Source: Canna indica (lineage: Eukaryota; Streptophyta; Magnoliopsida; Zingiberales; Cannaceae). Taken from it: a DNA stretch of 64,000 bases. This document shows positions 22,880-33,270 of the stretch, in pieces. The notes beneath the pieces are model-generated. The model was not told where the DNA came from. It searched no databases and saw only the letters and a program-made list of their open reading frames with translations. A program made the translations under genes and the position numbers. The stretch is from assembly GCA_034359265.1 (NCBI GenBank), contig CP136897.1, positions 23,740,001 through 23,804,000 of the forward strand. Reading direction: 5' to 3'. How positions within the stretch are numbered: position 1 is the stretch's first letter; each line of letters begins with the position of its first letter.

Positions 22880-23998
22880 AAGTGATCCGACCATATTATG
22901 TTAGTTTGTCTCATTGACAACTTCAAGATGCCAACCACGCTCCAGCCCTACGATGGCACGAGTGATCCAACTGTTGGCTTAAGGTTTTCAACTTTGGTCT
23001 TAATCTCGGTTTTGATGATAACAAACATGGAACTAATGTTTCATTGAGATATCTTTCAGGTTCCATATTGGTTAGCGCACGACGTCCTCGATCAAAAATA
23101 TCGAAGAAATTGGGAAATCGGAAGGACGTTGGTCGACGCGCTCGGATTCATCGGGAAGATAGAGTCTAGGTTTAGGGTGTTTAGATTATATTGTAAATCC
23201 TCTTTATGATGCATAAGAACCCAAAAACTATTTTCGAATCCCAAATCATGAAAACCCGGAGACCGTCCTGAAATAACCTAGGGAGCTCCTTGGCACTACA
23301 AGAAATATGGCAATTTTCGACGGTCATTATAGTCGAAAAGTGGTCGAAAGTTGGTCGATAACAATTATTTACCGACCAAATTTCGATCGGTTACCGAGGC
23401 TAATATTTGCGTCGGTAAAACCTTGGTCGAAACGGGTACCGATAGTTTATCGACAAAAAATATTGTCGATAATTATCGACCAAAATTTTAATCGAAAAAC
23501 TGTCGGTAGTTTCTCGGTAACTACTGACAAAAGTTGTGTCGGCAGCTCCTCGATAATTACCGACTACAAATGTTGTCAAAAATTATGGTCGATAATTACC
23601 GACTACTTTTCTGACGACTTATCGACTAAATTTCATAATGTACGTATCTCGTCAGTAATTTCCGACGACATGTCGTCGAAATTTCGACGAAAATTTTAAG
23701 ATTTTTTTTTTAAATGATAATAATCCGAAATAAAAACATCACTTAATCCTGTAATAGTAACAATTCAGTATCATATACGACAATTTAAAACATTCCACTT
23801 TGATGTTTCAGTATTAATTAATTAATCAAACATTGCATCCCAACCATCAAAAGAAACATTTAATATCAGCCGTTCATTTCCTTGATTAAATCTCAGCCAT
23901 CAAAAGAAACATTTAATCTCAACCATTAAAATGAAAACCCTCTTTACGTAACATTACTGCAGCATGACTTCCTCATCTCCGCGCCGCCCAGCCTCCGT

Positions 23999-24175
23999 CG
24001 CCGAACCGTCACCTGCGAGTACCACTACGCCTACGGAGACGGATCCAACGTTGACGGCGTCCTCTCCTCCGAGACCCTCACTTTCGCCACGACATCCGGC
24101 AGCAGCGTCACCGTAAAGAACTTTGCATTCGGCTGCAACTCACGAAGCACCGGGCTCTTCAGCAACAGAACCGGT
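23999..24175 (+). pseudogene. Captured fragment of a nepenthesin-type aspartic protease gene
   Basis: The frame reads RRTVTCEYHYAYGDGSNVDG then VLSSETLTFATTSGSSVTVK and NFAFGCNSRSTGLF. This is the plant aspartic-protease (A1B) signature C-Y-Y-YGDGS---G-L--ETLTF followed by V--FAFGCG---GLF. Both catalytic Asp regions lie outside the roughly 59-residue piece. The third invariant glycine of AFGCG is Asn here. The fragment cannot be active. It ends in GCAACAGAACCGGTG and abuts a fragment of another gene on the opposite strand. Confidence 0.75.
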
Positions 24176-24177
24176 GA

Positions 24178-24428
24178 GCGCCGAAGGCAGCCTCCAGGTG
24201 CTCCATGATCACCGGCGCTAGAGAGGGGCTGCAGCTGCGGATGAAGCGGAGCTGCGGGTAAGCCGGCTCGGGTCGGAAGGCATGGTGATCGAGAAGGATT
24301 TTGTGGATGGTGGGAACGGCGGTGTACCACGTGGCACCGGAGGCGCGCATGTCAGCGCAGAAGTGGAAGCCAAGAAATGGCCGGCAGCTGGGAGGGCCAC
24401 GGACGCACCGGCGGTGCTGCTAGACCAC
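24178..24428 (-). pseudogene. Captured fragment of an AAE3-like acyl-activating enzyme (oxalyl-CoA synthetase) gene
   Basis: On the minus strand the frame reads SSTAGASVALPAAGHFLAST. After a one-base deletion near 24358 it continues as ADMRASGATWYTAVPTIHKI, LLDHHAFRPEPAYPQLRFIR and SCSPSLAPVIMEHLEAAFGA. This matches the middle of the AMP-binding domain of plant AAE3 (oxalate-CoA ligase), including the TWYTAVPTIH and RSCS-SLAP motifs. The piece stops before the conserved Y-MTE motif, at the junction with the protease fragment. It has no start, a frameshift, and inverted orientation relative to the neighbouring piece. The match is strong enough to name the family; the donor gene is not in this window. 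Confidence 0.75.
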
Positions 24429-26117
24429 TCGGACGCAACAGAGGGCGGACTCGTTGCCGAAGACGGGGACGGGGAAGATCCACCCGGACGTGAAGTCATC
24501 AACATCACGTCATTCCTCCCGAAGAAGCGGCACCCCATCCCAGAGAATACGGCCCCGACGGAGAAGAGAGAACTTGTAGTAACAGTCCTCGTGCAGAGGA
24601 GTAGCAACGAGAAGAGACCCTCGGAGATCTTTCGCTGCCTCCACAGATGGCGCTGACGAGAGCATCAGTAAAGCATGAGGCTAGAAAGCGCGCCAGGTCT
24701 GCCTCGTCACAGAGTTTGCAGAAGGAGGTAGAAATCAGCTTAATGGGATCGGCTTAAGGTGGATGCAGAAGGAGGTAGAAATCAACACATAGAAGGAGGA
24801 CGATCGGAGGAGAGGCAGCGGTCCGCAATCGGGATTGGAGGAGAAGCAAAGAAGTCATGTTGACTTCTTAAAAAAAAGAGCAGGAGGCGGGAAATCTCCC
24901 GCCTCCTACGGCACGCGCGCTCGCCCTCCTACCCACGCCGATTTTAATTTTTTTTGAAAATTAATTTATAATTTTCCGACTCATTTTGGTCGGAAAATTT
25001 TGTCGGTAATTATTTTCGACGCAAAGAGTCGTCGGAAATCTAACGAAAATTTTCGACGACATCTTCTCGTCGAAAGTTGTGGTCGATAAATTCAGAACTT
25101 TAACAAAAATTTTCGACGATGGATTTTCGTCAAAAATTGTGGTCGATAAGTTCAGTATAAAAATATGTCATTAATATTTCCGACGAACTTGCGAGTACAA
25201 AGTTTGTCGAAAATTATTTTCGACCAAATTTTCGACGAAAATTCATCGATAATAATATGATAATTTTTTGACACATTTTGGTCGAAAAGTTTTGTCGGTA
25301 ACTCTTTCCGACGCTATGGGTCGTCGGAAATATAACGAAAATTTTCGACCACACCTTCTCGTCGGAAGTTGTGGTCGATAAATCTAAATTTTCTTGTAGT
25401 GTGGAGAGCTATATGACCTAGATATTTTCCTAACATAAAAAATAACGGTAATTGTTCCTTGGGTAGAAATTAGATAACGAGGTATTTTAAAGGAATTTTT
25501 GAAAGCCTTTAGCCTACCCATATTTGACCCGGGAGATTAGAAAATTTCCGTTTTCTGAAAATTTGTACTAGACCCCAAAAACTAGATTTTGATTCTTAAG
25601 GATTTTGATTTTTTAGATATTTTTATTGAATCCAAATAGGGGGGCAATCCTTATATAATATTTATGTTTTAAAGTTATTAACTTAAAGTTAATAAATGTT
25701 ATATAAGTAGACTTAGCGAAGACGGAATCAGAAACGAGCAAACACAACCTAAGCATAGGGATGGCAATGGGTTTGTATAAATAGGTATTTACCCGACCCA
25801 GACCCTGATAGGTCATTAGCGGGTTTTGCCTGTTGGGTCGTGGGACGAGTATAGATATTTGAGGTAAAAACCCTATAGGGTTTGGGACGGGTCTAGGATT
25901 TTAGTCTGAAACTCGTTCCAAACCCGTTAATGGTAAAATTACTTAAATACCCTTCATATTATCTAATATATACTTATATAGGAATAATTATGTCTTTTTA
26001 CTTATACCCTAATTCCTAACCCATTATATAATATAAATAAATTAATAATACATTATTTTAAGTTTTAACCTATAGCATAATCTTTAGTTCTGTACTCACA
26101 CTACTACAAACTTGGTC

Positions 26118-26430
26118 TTCAGCAACGGCTATCAGCAACGGCCGCTCAAGCCGTTGCTATTTGCAACGGCCGCTCAAGCCGTTGCTATTTGCAACGGCGT
26201 TCTTACGGCCGCTCGAGCCGTTGCAGATATCTGTATCTGCAACGGCGTTCTAACGGACAACCGAGCCGTTGCGGATTATTTTAATTATCAGCAACGGCTT
26301 TCTAACGGAAAGGCGAGCCGTTGCTAATTATTTAATCTTCAGCAACGGCTTACTAACGGATAAGTGAGCCGTTGCTGATGATAACTTATCAGCAACGACG
26401 TTCTAACGGGCGAGTGAGCCGTTGCTGATA
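26118..26430. repeat. 5' subterminal repeat array of the CACTA element
   Basis: About a dozen copies of CAACGG with the extended form AGCAACGGCTTNCTAACGGA, alternating with inverse GAGCCGTTGCTGAT. These are expected to be binding sites for the TnpA-like protein. The 3' array at 32885-33270 mirrors it. Confidence 0.8.
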
Positions 26431-26857
26431 AGTTTATAGAGGGCACGCTCTCGCGCCCGACCCTTCTTCCTCCCGCTTCTGCCGCCACCACTCCTGCCGA
26501 CTCCTCTCACCGCCGCTGCCGCTGCTGCCGATGCCGATGCCTCTCGCCGCCGCGCCGCTGCCGGTATGTTGATCGGCCGGCCTATATAGTTTCGGCCGGA
26601 GATGCTAAAATCTGACCGAAACCCTATTTCTAGGGTTTCGGCCGGCGGCGGTCGGCCTATGGCCGCCGCCGAACCTTCTACAGTGGCCGGACAGTGTGTC
26701 CGGCCACTGTACGCCGGCGCCGGAGGGTGGACTCCGGCGCCGGAATATATATATATATATTGTTTTGAAATTGTTAATTAATTATTTTATAAATGTTAAT
26801 TAAATGTTTAGATTAATTGTTTAATTTGTTAGATTAATTATTAGGGTTTAGATTAAT

Positions 26858-27013
26858 TTCGGACGCGCGCCGGAATCGTCCACTTCGGACGCGCGCCGGA
26901 ATCGTCCAATTCGGACTCGCGCCGGAATCGTCCACTTCGGACGCGCGCCAGAATCGTCCACTTCGGACTCGCGCCGGAATCGTCCACTTCGGACGCGCGC
27001 CGAAATCGTCCAA
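26858..27013. repeat. Six tandem copies of a 26-bp GC-rich unit
   Basis: The unit TTCGGACGCGCGCCGGAATC-GTCCAC is repeated head to tail six times with few substitutions (GACGCG/GACTCG, CCGG/CCAG), upstream of the TNP2 gene. The minus-strand open frames here only translate the repeat. Confidence 0.9.
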
Positions 27014-27208
27014 TATGGACTCGAACTGTCTCGAAACATTTAGAAAATAATCATCCATCCGACGAGTTGATATGTTTCACGTACGCATCGACGAATCGGA
27101 TATGATTTAGCAAAACCTTAGATCCGTTCGGGGATTGTATGTTCGTGTAAAAGAAGTAGATGATCTTTTATACGACGTACAATTCTTGAATTGTTCCTGA
27201 TTGGACAA

Positions 27209-27423
27209 TTTGGGAATATAGTTATTTGTACTGCACTTACGTTTTTATTTTAACTGTTAACTAATTATTCTAAAATTCGACAACATCTCCCTTGTTCTCC
27301 GATACGCGCCCAGATGATATGCGTATTCGGAGAACTGTAGGGAGATGCTGTCGAAATTTAGAATAATTAGTTAACAGTTAAAATAAAAACGTAAGTGCAG
27401 TACGAATAACATAAATCCCGAAT
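27209..27423. repeat. Long hairpin-forming inverted repeat upstream of the TNP2 gene
   Basis: The left arm, 27209-27307, and right arm, 27321-27423, are inverse copies over about 100 bp with few mismatches, around a 13-nt loop (GCCCAGATGATAT). Inner paired blocks include ACTGCACTTACGTTTTTATT and TTAACTGTTAACTAATTATT. The repeat lies about 60 bp before the TNP2 start codon and would fold if transcribed. It may be a foldback insertion or a source of small RNA. Confidence 0.85.
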
Positions 27424-27484
27424 GGAATAGGACAATCTCACCTAAAGACATTAACCAAAGAAATTGTCATTGATTGACAGAATC

Positions 27485-28432
27485 ATGTCGGCTGATCGAA
27501 GTTGGATGTACCGACGTTTTGATCATGGAGCTTTAACGAATGAGTTTCGATTAGGCGTAACGTACTTCCTAAATTTCGCCTATTCGAATCGGAATTTCGT
27601 TAGCATGGGTGATCAAATCCGATGTCCGTGCCGCATTTGTTCGAATGGACGATTTTTGGATCGGGAGACTGTCACTCTGCATCTATATACCAAAGGATTT
27701 ACACCAAGATATTTTCTATGGACTTGTCACGGGGAGTCACGCGAAGTTGGGACGTCGAGCAATCCTGTCGTTCAGACATATGGTGAATCTTCCTCTGCTG
27801 GTGCTTCTTCATCCAGTCAATGTAATCCCTATAGAACTATGATACTTGATAGTCTTGGGGGTCAATTCCACCTGAATGATAATGTTGATCGGCCAGTTCT
27901 TCAGACATCAGTCCCACCAGATACTACAGCGGTTGATATCACAGAAGTAGGGGCTGCGGTAGAGATTGAATTACCGAATAAAGAAGCTGCAGAATTTTAC
28001 GAGATGTTGAAAGCTGCCGATGAACCTTTGTATGAGAATTGTCCTAAATACACTAGGTTTTCAGCAATGACACAGCTCTTAAACATCAAGGCCGATTGTA
28101 ATATCAGCGGAGTTGCGTATGATCGGATTGCTGGATTGATTAATGGAATGCTGCCTACTGATAACAAGTTTGAGCCTACTTTTTATAAGACTAAAAAGCT
28201 AATGAGAAAATTGGGGCTTGGGTACGAAAAAATACACGCGTGCCAAAATAATTGCATTTTATATTATAAAGAAAATGTGCAGTTAGATAAATGCCCTGTA
28301 TGTCAACACCCTCGTTACAAGGAGAAGAAATCGGTCCGACAGAAAAATATCCCGTTTAAGGTGCTTCGGTATTTTCCACTAACACCGAGGCTTCAAAGAT
28401 TATTCATGTCGAAAAAGACGGGGCCTACATGA
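27485..28432 (+). CDS. CACTA TNP2 transposase, N-terminal part (frameshifted)
   Basis: The frame opens at ATG 27485 (MSADRSWMYRRFDHGALTNE), the usual start of plant TNP2 proteins; upstream in-frame codons are not ATG. Residues 1-85 form the transposase-associated zinc domain (PF13963), with C-R-C---CSNGRFLDRETV--HL. Then comes the beginning of Transposase_21 (PF02992), including Y---A-LINGMLPTDNK and CQNNCILYYKE--CPVCQHPRYKE. It stops at 28430-28432 just after RLQRLFMSKKT. Homology continues without loss in the -1 frame from 28429. The simplest reading is loss of one G from a G run at 28420-28423. The protein with its continuation would cut the element ends and join them to target DNA in the nucleus. 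Alone, this part lacks the catalytic core. Confidence 0.85.
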   Translation: MSADRSWMYRRFDHGALTNEFRLGVTYFLNFAYSNRNFVSMGDQIRCPCRICSNGRFLDRETVTLHLYTKGFTPRYFLWTCHGESREVGTSSNPVVQTYGESSSAGASSSSQCNPYRTMILDSLGGQFHLNDNVDRPVLQTSVPPDTTAVDITEVGAAVEIELPNKEAAEFYEMLKAADEPLYENCPKYTRFSAMTQLLNIKADCNISGVAYDRIAGLINGMLPTDNKFEPTFYKTKKLMRKLGLGYEKIHACQNNCILYYKENVQLDKCPVCQHPRYKEKKSVRQKNIPFKVLRYFPLTPRLQRLFMSKKTGPT

Positions 28433-30954
28433 GTTGGCATGCAAGAAGTCGTGATGATACAGTAATGACTCATCCATCTGACAGTGAAGCATGGAAACAT
28501 TTGGATACATGTTATCCTTCATTTGCTATGGATACTAGAAATATCAGATTGGGATTGTGCACAGATGGTTTTAATCCGTTTGAACATTCTGCAACTCCTT
28601 ATTCAGTTTGGCCAGTGCTGCTGACAGTTTATAATTTGCCACCGTCAATGTGCATGAAAGATGAATTTATTTATCTTTCGATGATTATTTCGGGTCCTAA
28701 GGGTCCGCGAAAAGAAATTGACATATTTCTCAGACCCTTGATAGATGAATTGAAAACATTATGGACTGAGGGAGCTGTCACTTATGATTGTCATCGGAAG
28801 CAAAACTTCAATTTAAAGGCCGCGGTCTTGTGGACAATCAATGATTTCCCCGCGTACGGCATGTTGTCGGGTTGGAGCACTCACGGCCGACTCTCTTGCC
28901 CGTATTGTATGGAACACTCTAAATCAATCAGTCTTCAGAACGGACGAAAAATCTCATTCTTTGATTGTCATCGTCGATTCCTACCGGTTAATCACCAGTA
29001 TCGAAGGAATCGTAATAAATTTACTAAGGGCAGAGTCGAAAGAGATGGGCCACCACCGATGTTGTCTGGTGAACAAATGTTAGCACGTGTTTCAGCACTT
29101 CCAGATATAGTATTTGGTCGCAATGAAAGAGTGTCAGGTTTTGGCCAAACACACAACTGGGTGAAAAAAAGTATCTTTTGGGAATTGCCCTATTGGAGTT
29201 CATTATTGATTCGACATAATTTAGATGTCATGCACATTGAAAAAAATGTGTTTGATAATATTTTCAACACTGTGATGGATATTTCTGGAAAAACTAAAGA
29301 TAATATCAAAGCCCGACATGATCTGAAAATACTTTGTAAAAGACCAGAGTTGGAGTTACAAGAGGTCAACAGACGATATCTGAAACCGAAGGCCCTATAT
29401 GTGTTAAATAAACAACAGATCAAAGATGTTTGTCAATGGGTAAAAGAACTCAGATTACCCGATGGATATGCTTCAAACTTATCTCGATGTGTGAACGTCG
29501 ATGATTGCAAAATATCAGGGATGAAGAGCCATGATTGTCATGTATTCATGCAGAGATTACTTCCGATCGCATTTCGAGATCTTCTACCTGATAATATTTG
29601 GGGTCCGTTGACTGAATTAAGTATGTTTTTTAGAAGCATCTGTGCAAATGTCCTTCGAGTCGAAGATATGTCAACACTTGAAAATAATATTGTTGAAATC
29701 ATATGCAAGCTGGAGCAGTTTTTCCCTCCTGCATTTTTTGACTCGATGGAGCATCTACCGATACACTTGGCATACGAGGCACGAGTTGGTGGCCCCGTTC
29801 AATATCGTTGGATGTACTTATTTGAAAGATACATGAATCGTCTGAAGAAAAAAGTAAAGAACACCGCAGCTGTTGAAGGATCAATATCTGAATCGTATAT
29901 CATCCAAGAAATTTCAACATTCTGCTCATTTTACTTTGAATCGACAGTACAGACAAGATTTGATCGTCTTCCACGTAACGACGACGGGGGTGTTCGACAT
30001 TCAGATGGACGTTTAAATATATTTTGTCACTCTGGTCGTGCTTTTGGTTCTCGTCCATCTCGACACTTAAGCGATGAAGAGTATCATTTGGCACACTTGT
30101 ATGTATTACTCAATTGCCCAGAGATTGAACAATTCATTGAAATATTTGACATTGAGATGGTGCAAAAATACTCTATTCACAACGATCAAGAATTGGAGAC
30201 ATTACGGAATCGTGATTTCCCTTCTTGGATTCAGACTTACAGCAAAGATCACAGAGCTGAAATAGATGAAAAAATATTTGAGTTTGTTAGTGGACCGTCG
30301 CGACTTGTGTCGTGCTATAGCGGATATTTTGTTAACGGGTATAAATTTCACACGGTTGAATATTCATCTACAAAAAAGACGATGAATGCTGGGGTCTGCG
30401 TGAAAGGGACAACCTATGTTGAATGTGATATGGATTTCTATGGACTAGTGGAAGAAGTGATAGAGTTGCACTACTTCGGCTTGAAATCAGTGTTCCTATT
30501 TAGATGTCATTGGTTCGATACAACAGAAAGGGGCATGAAAGTTCATCAAAAATACAAACTTGTTGAGGTTAATTACAAATCGAAATTGGCAGCAAATGAG
30601 CCATTTATATTGGCATCACAAGCCGAACAAGTATATTACGCGAAGTATCCGGCTCGAAATAAAGATAGAGCAGATTGGCGTGTAGTCTGTAAGACAAAAG
30701 GTAGAGGAAAAATTGATCCGATAGTAGGAGAAAATGATCCTCCTGGTTTCTATCAAGAAGATGATCTTCCTGCTGTGGATCGTATTATTCCAATACTCGA
30801 GGATGCAGACACAACGTCAATTCAATTAGAAGTTGAATATGCTGATGATGACGATCATGAAATTGAGGAAGCTGGAGATGAAGAAGATGACGAAGAGGAA
30901 GAAGAGGAAGAAGAAGAAGAATTCGAAGACTATTATTCAGATGATGAGGAATAA
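28429..30954 (+). CDS. CACTA TNP2 transposase, catalytic and C-terminal part (Transposase_21, DUF4218, DUF4216)
   Basis: The 841-codon frame overlaps the end of the upstream frame by ATGA. It continues Transposase_21 (MSWHARSRDD...HPSDSEAWKHLDT; DGFNPF; DFPAYGMLSGWSTHGRLSCP; LDVMHIEKNVFDNIFNT-MD). DUF4218 follows at about residues 340-510 (KSHDCHVFMQRLLPIAFRDL; FFDSMEHLPIHLAYEARVGG), and DUF4216 at about residues 645-770 (Y-VECDMDFYGLVEEVIELHY; FLFRCHWFDT). The last 60 residues are mostly Asp and Glu. The conserved aspartates of the DDE-type core appear present. No second lesion was seen, so a one-base repair, or an error in the assembly, would give a full protein of about 1,150 residues. There are no introns, as in many TNP2 genes. 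Confidence 0.88.
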   Translation: MSWHARSRDDTVMTHPSDSEAWKHLDTCYPSFAMDTRNIRLGLCTDGFNPFEHSATPYSVWPVLLTVYNLPPSMCMKDEFIYLSMIISGPKGPRKEIDIFLRPLIDELKTLWTEGAVTYDCHRKQNFNLKAAVLWTINDFPAYGMLSGWSTHGRLSCPYCMEHSKSISLQNGRKISFFDCHRRFLPVNHQYRRNRNKFTKGRVERDGPPPMLSGEQMLARVSALPDIVFGRNERVSGFGQTHNWVKKSIFWELPYWSSLLIRHNLDVMHIEKNVFDNIFNTVMDISGKTKDNIKARHDLKILCKRPELELQEVNRRYLKPKALYVLNKQQIKDVCQWVKELRLPDGYASNLSRCVNVDDCKISGMKSHDCHVFMQRLLPIAFRDLLPDNIWGPLTELSMFFRSICANVLRVEDMSTLENNIVEIICKLEQFFPPAFFDSMEHLPIHLAYEARVGGPVQYRWMYLFERYMNRLKKKVKNTAAVEGSISESYIIQEISTFCSFYFESTVQTRFDRLPRNDDGGVRHSDGRLNIFCHSGRAFGSRPSRHLSDEEYHLAHLYVLLNCPEIEQFIEIFDIEMVQKYSIHNDQELETLRNRDFPSWIQTYSKDHRAEIDEKIFEFVSGPSRLVSCYSGYFVNGYKFHTVEYSSTKKTMNAGVCVKGTTYVECDMDFYGLVEEVIELHYFGLKSVFLFRCHWFDTTERGMKVHQKYKLVEVNYKSKLAANEPFILASQAEQVYYAKYPARNKDRADWRVVCKTKGRGKIDPIVGENDPPGFYQEDDLPAVDRIIPILEDADTTSIQLEVEYADDDDHEIEEAGDEEDDEEEEEEEEEEFEDYYSDDEE

Positions 30955-31031
30955 TTGTAAAGTATATATATTTTATTAAATATATCTCTACTATTTATAC
31001 AATAATCTGATTATATGTCTGTTCGACAGAT

Positions 31032-32586
31032 ATGTCTGGTCGTGGTTATCGACGCAGGAGAGCTTCGGAGTCTCCGATCGGTGAGACTCCAGCACTTACT
31101 CATGCTGCTGATCCTCCTGTTGCTGATCCTCATGAGGATGATACTGCCGAGGCTAGTACATCCAGACGCAGGCGGCCACGCGGGCCGAACAGGTGGCAGC
31201 CTCCACCAGCCACAGAGTCACGTAGATTGATCAGCGTGATTGGGGAGCGGTAATATATCATGAATTATGAATCATTACAAATTCATTATATCATAATATA
31301 ATATTAAAATTTATTTTTGTTGTGCAGGTTCGAGCAAGAAGAAGTGTCGAGGAGCATTTCTTCTACTATTCGACGATACATGCACGGGGCATGGCCTACG
31401 TGGTCTCACGTGCCTAGCGAGCACGTCGACATGTTATGGCGCGAGTTTGAGGCACGTATTTTTTTTTTTTACATGCATGATGATATATTAAGAATTGGTA
31501 CTGATATTATTATTTTGCAGGCTCGCTATACATGGGCCGAGGACCAGAGGTCCTTCATTTACGCTGCCTGGGAGTCTATTTCCCGGGCAAGGTACAACGG
31601 GCAGCTGGGGCAGGCTCGGTCCCGAGCGATGGCCCGAGCTGGGACCACTAACATCGCGGAGACTCGGGGATACGACCCCAGTTGGATTACTCCGGATATA
31701 TGGGACCAGCTCGTGGGGATATGGTCGACGGATCGATGGCAGGAGGTTTCTCAGAATGCGGCTAGAAATCGCATGTCGGGGGGAGCAGCGCGTCACACCG
31801 GCGGCTCTGTTGCATTTGCAGTGCACGCAAACCGTATGGTAAGTATATCGTTTAATTATATATTTTATTTGTTATTATGTGTACTAATTAATGTATTTGT
31901 TTTGTAAATGTAGACGACGGTGTCGGATGACGGGACTGTCCAGCGACCCTCCCCGATGGCGGTGTTTGAGCGGACTCACCGTCGAGCACATGGGACGGGG
32001 GAGTACATCGACAACCGCGCTGCATACATTGTGGTAATTATATATTTGTTTAAATTATTCATTATATATTTATAATTTAAGTTTTATGATAAATATTAAA
32101 CAAAAAATCAAACTCGAGTAGGAGACGTACAGCCGGAGGGTGGTGCAGCGCGGGGGTACCCCCGAGGACTTTGACGCAGCATCGTGGGTCGAGGCCGCAG
32201 GTGGCTGGGACCATGGCCGCGTATATGGCTTCGCAGATAGTGGTCATGCGCGAGCCGTACTAGGGCCACTTGGGGCACCGACCCCTCCGGTCGCTGGTGA
32301 GCGGCCGTCCACCTCTAGATCCAGTTATGATCATAGTAATAGGATAAGGACACTAGAGGAGACGGTCGCGCGTCAGACTGAGATGATGGAGCGTCAGAGT
32401 CAGACGATGGCGCGTCAGAGTCAGACGATGGCGAATATAGAAGCTATGCTACGCAACTTGTCAGGTCATCCCGAACCAGTCATCTCTTCGGCATCATCTA
32501 ATCCGTCGTCCTCGAGTCAGTCTACGCCGGTGTACACTCAAGCGCTCCAGACCCCGCCATATAATCCAGACTATCCTCCATCTTGA
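31032..32586 (+). CDS. CACTA TnpA-like DNA-binding protein (Transposase_24), five exons
   Basis: Exons are inferred at 31032-31249, 31328-31451, 31521-31838, 31914-32033 and 32122-32586, which joins to 414 codons plus stop. Exon 1 is Arg/Pro/Ala rich. Exons 2-4 carry the Transposase_24 core (WREFE-ARYTWAEDQRSFIY; ARYNGQLGQARSRAMA; WDQLVGIWSTDRWQEVSQNA; HTGGS). Exon 5 has T-Y-RRVVQRGGTPEDFDAASW, then a coiled coil with repeated QTEMMERQSQTMARQSQTMA, and a Ser/Pro tail. Introns 1, 3 and 4 are GT-AG. Intron 2 keeps frame only as GC-AG (31452-31520); the alternative is an in-frame retained intron. The protein should bind the subterminal CAACGG arrays and help TNP2. It lies 77 bp after the TNP2 stop on the same strand. 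No lesion was seen. Confidence 0.8.
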
Positions 32587-32884
32587 TCGTGAGATTTTTT
32601 GTTTGGATATTGAACTTGTTTAACTTATTTTGTTTGGATATTGATACTTCAATTTTGCATTTGAATTGTTTTTATACTATCGTGGATAATTATCAATATA
32701 AGTATAATTGTTTTGATGTATATATGTTGGTGTGTTTGTGATGTGTGAATGAATGCGTATGAAGTGTTTGTGATGTGTGAATGAATGTGTGTATGAGGGT
32801 ATGGGTGTGTGAGTTATGTATCAGATAAATGTATCAATGTATCAATGGAAATTTGAAATTTTCAAATTTTCTGGTTGCAGGTAT

Positions 32885-33270
32885 ACGTCATCAGCAACGG
32901 CTTTCCCACGGGCGTCCGTGGGAAAGCCGTTGCTAAAAGTGTATCGAAAGCCGTTGCTGATGACCTACAGCAACGGCTTAGTGACGGAGTTTTACTAACG
33001 GCGTTGCTACGGACTCAGCGGCCGTTGCTATTAATGTTATCAGCAACGGCTACGGGTCTATTGCAAACCCGTTGCTGATAATAGTTTTAGCGACGGCCCG
33101 AGCGGCCGTTGCTGATAATGTTTTGAGCGACGGCCCGAGCGGCCGTTGCTGATAATGTTTTGAGCGACGGCCCGAGCGGCCATTGCTGATCCGTTGCGAA
33201 GTCATCAGCAACGCGACTTTCTGTCACGGCGCTATTGCAACGGCTCAGCAACGGCATCAACCGTTGCAGA
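32885..33270. repeat. 3' subterminal repeat array of the CACTA element
   Basis: More than ten AGCAACGGC/GCCGTTGCTGATAA motifs occur in both orientations, with three tandem GAGCGACGGCCCGAGCGGCC units at about 33090-33180. The array is the counterpart of 26118-26430. Confidence 0.8.

Larger units (their letters stand above)
23294..25401. mobile_element. Non-autonomous CACTA element carrying captured gene fragments (Pack-CACTA)
   Basis: The ends are CACTACAAGA (23294) and TCTTGTAGTG (ending 25401), perfect inverse copies, flanked by the 3-bp duplication TGG (23291-23293 and 25402-25404). Subterminal zones at 23310-23700 and 24970-25390 are dense in TCGATAATTACCGAC and TTTTCGACGAAA motifs. The GC-rich interior (about 23960-24930) holds pieces of two unrelated host genes and no transposase. 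It sits in the Copia solo LTR. Confidence 0.9.

Noticed and set aside
24282..24656. Plus-strand 124-residue open frame in the Pack-CACTA
   Set aside because: It is antisense to the captured AAE3-like fragment, whose minus-strand translation matches a known family.
26834..27058. Minus-strand open frames with repeated RRASEVDDSGA-like words as a repeat protein
   Set aside because: They simply translate the 26-bp tandem array and have no other support.
28405..28435. Programmed -1 ribosomal frameshift joining the two TNP2 frames
   Set aside because: The region has no classical X-XXY-YYZ slippery heptamer in the right phase. Loss of one G from a G run explains it more simply.
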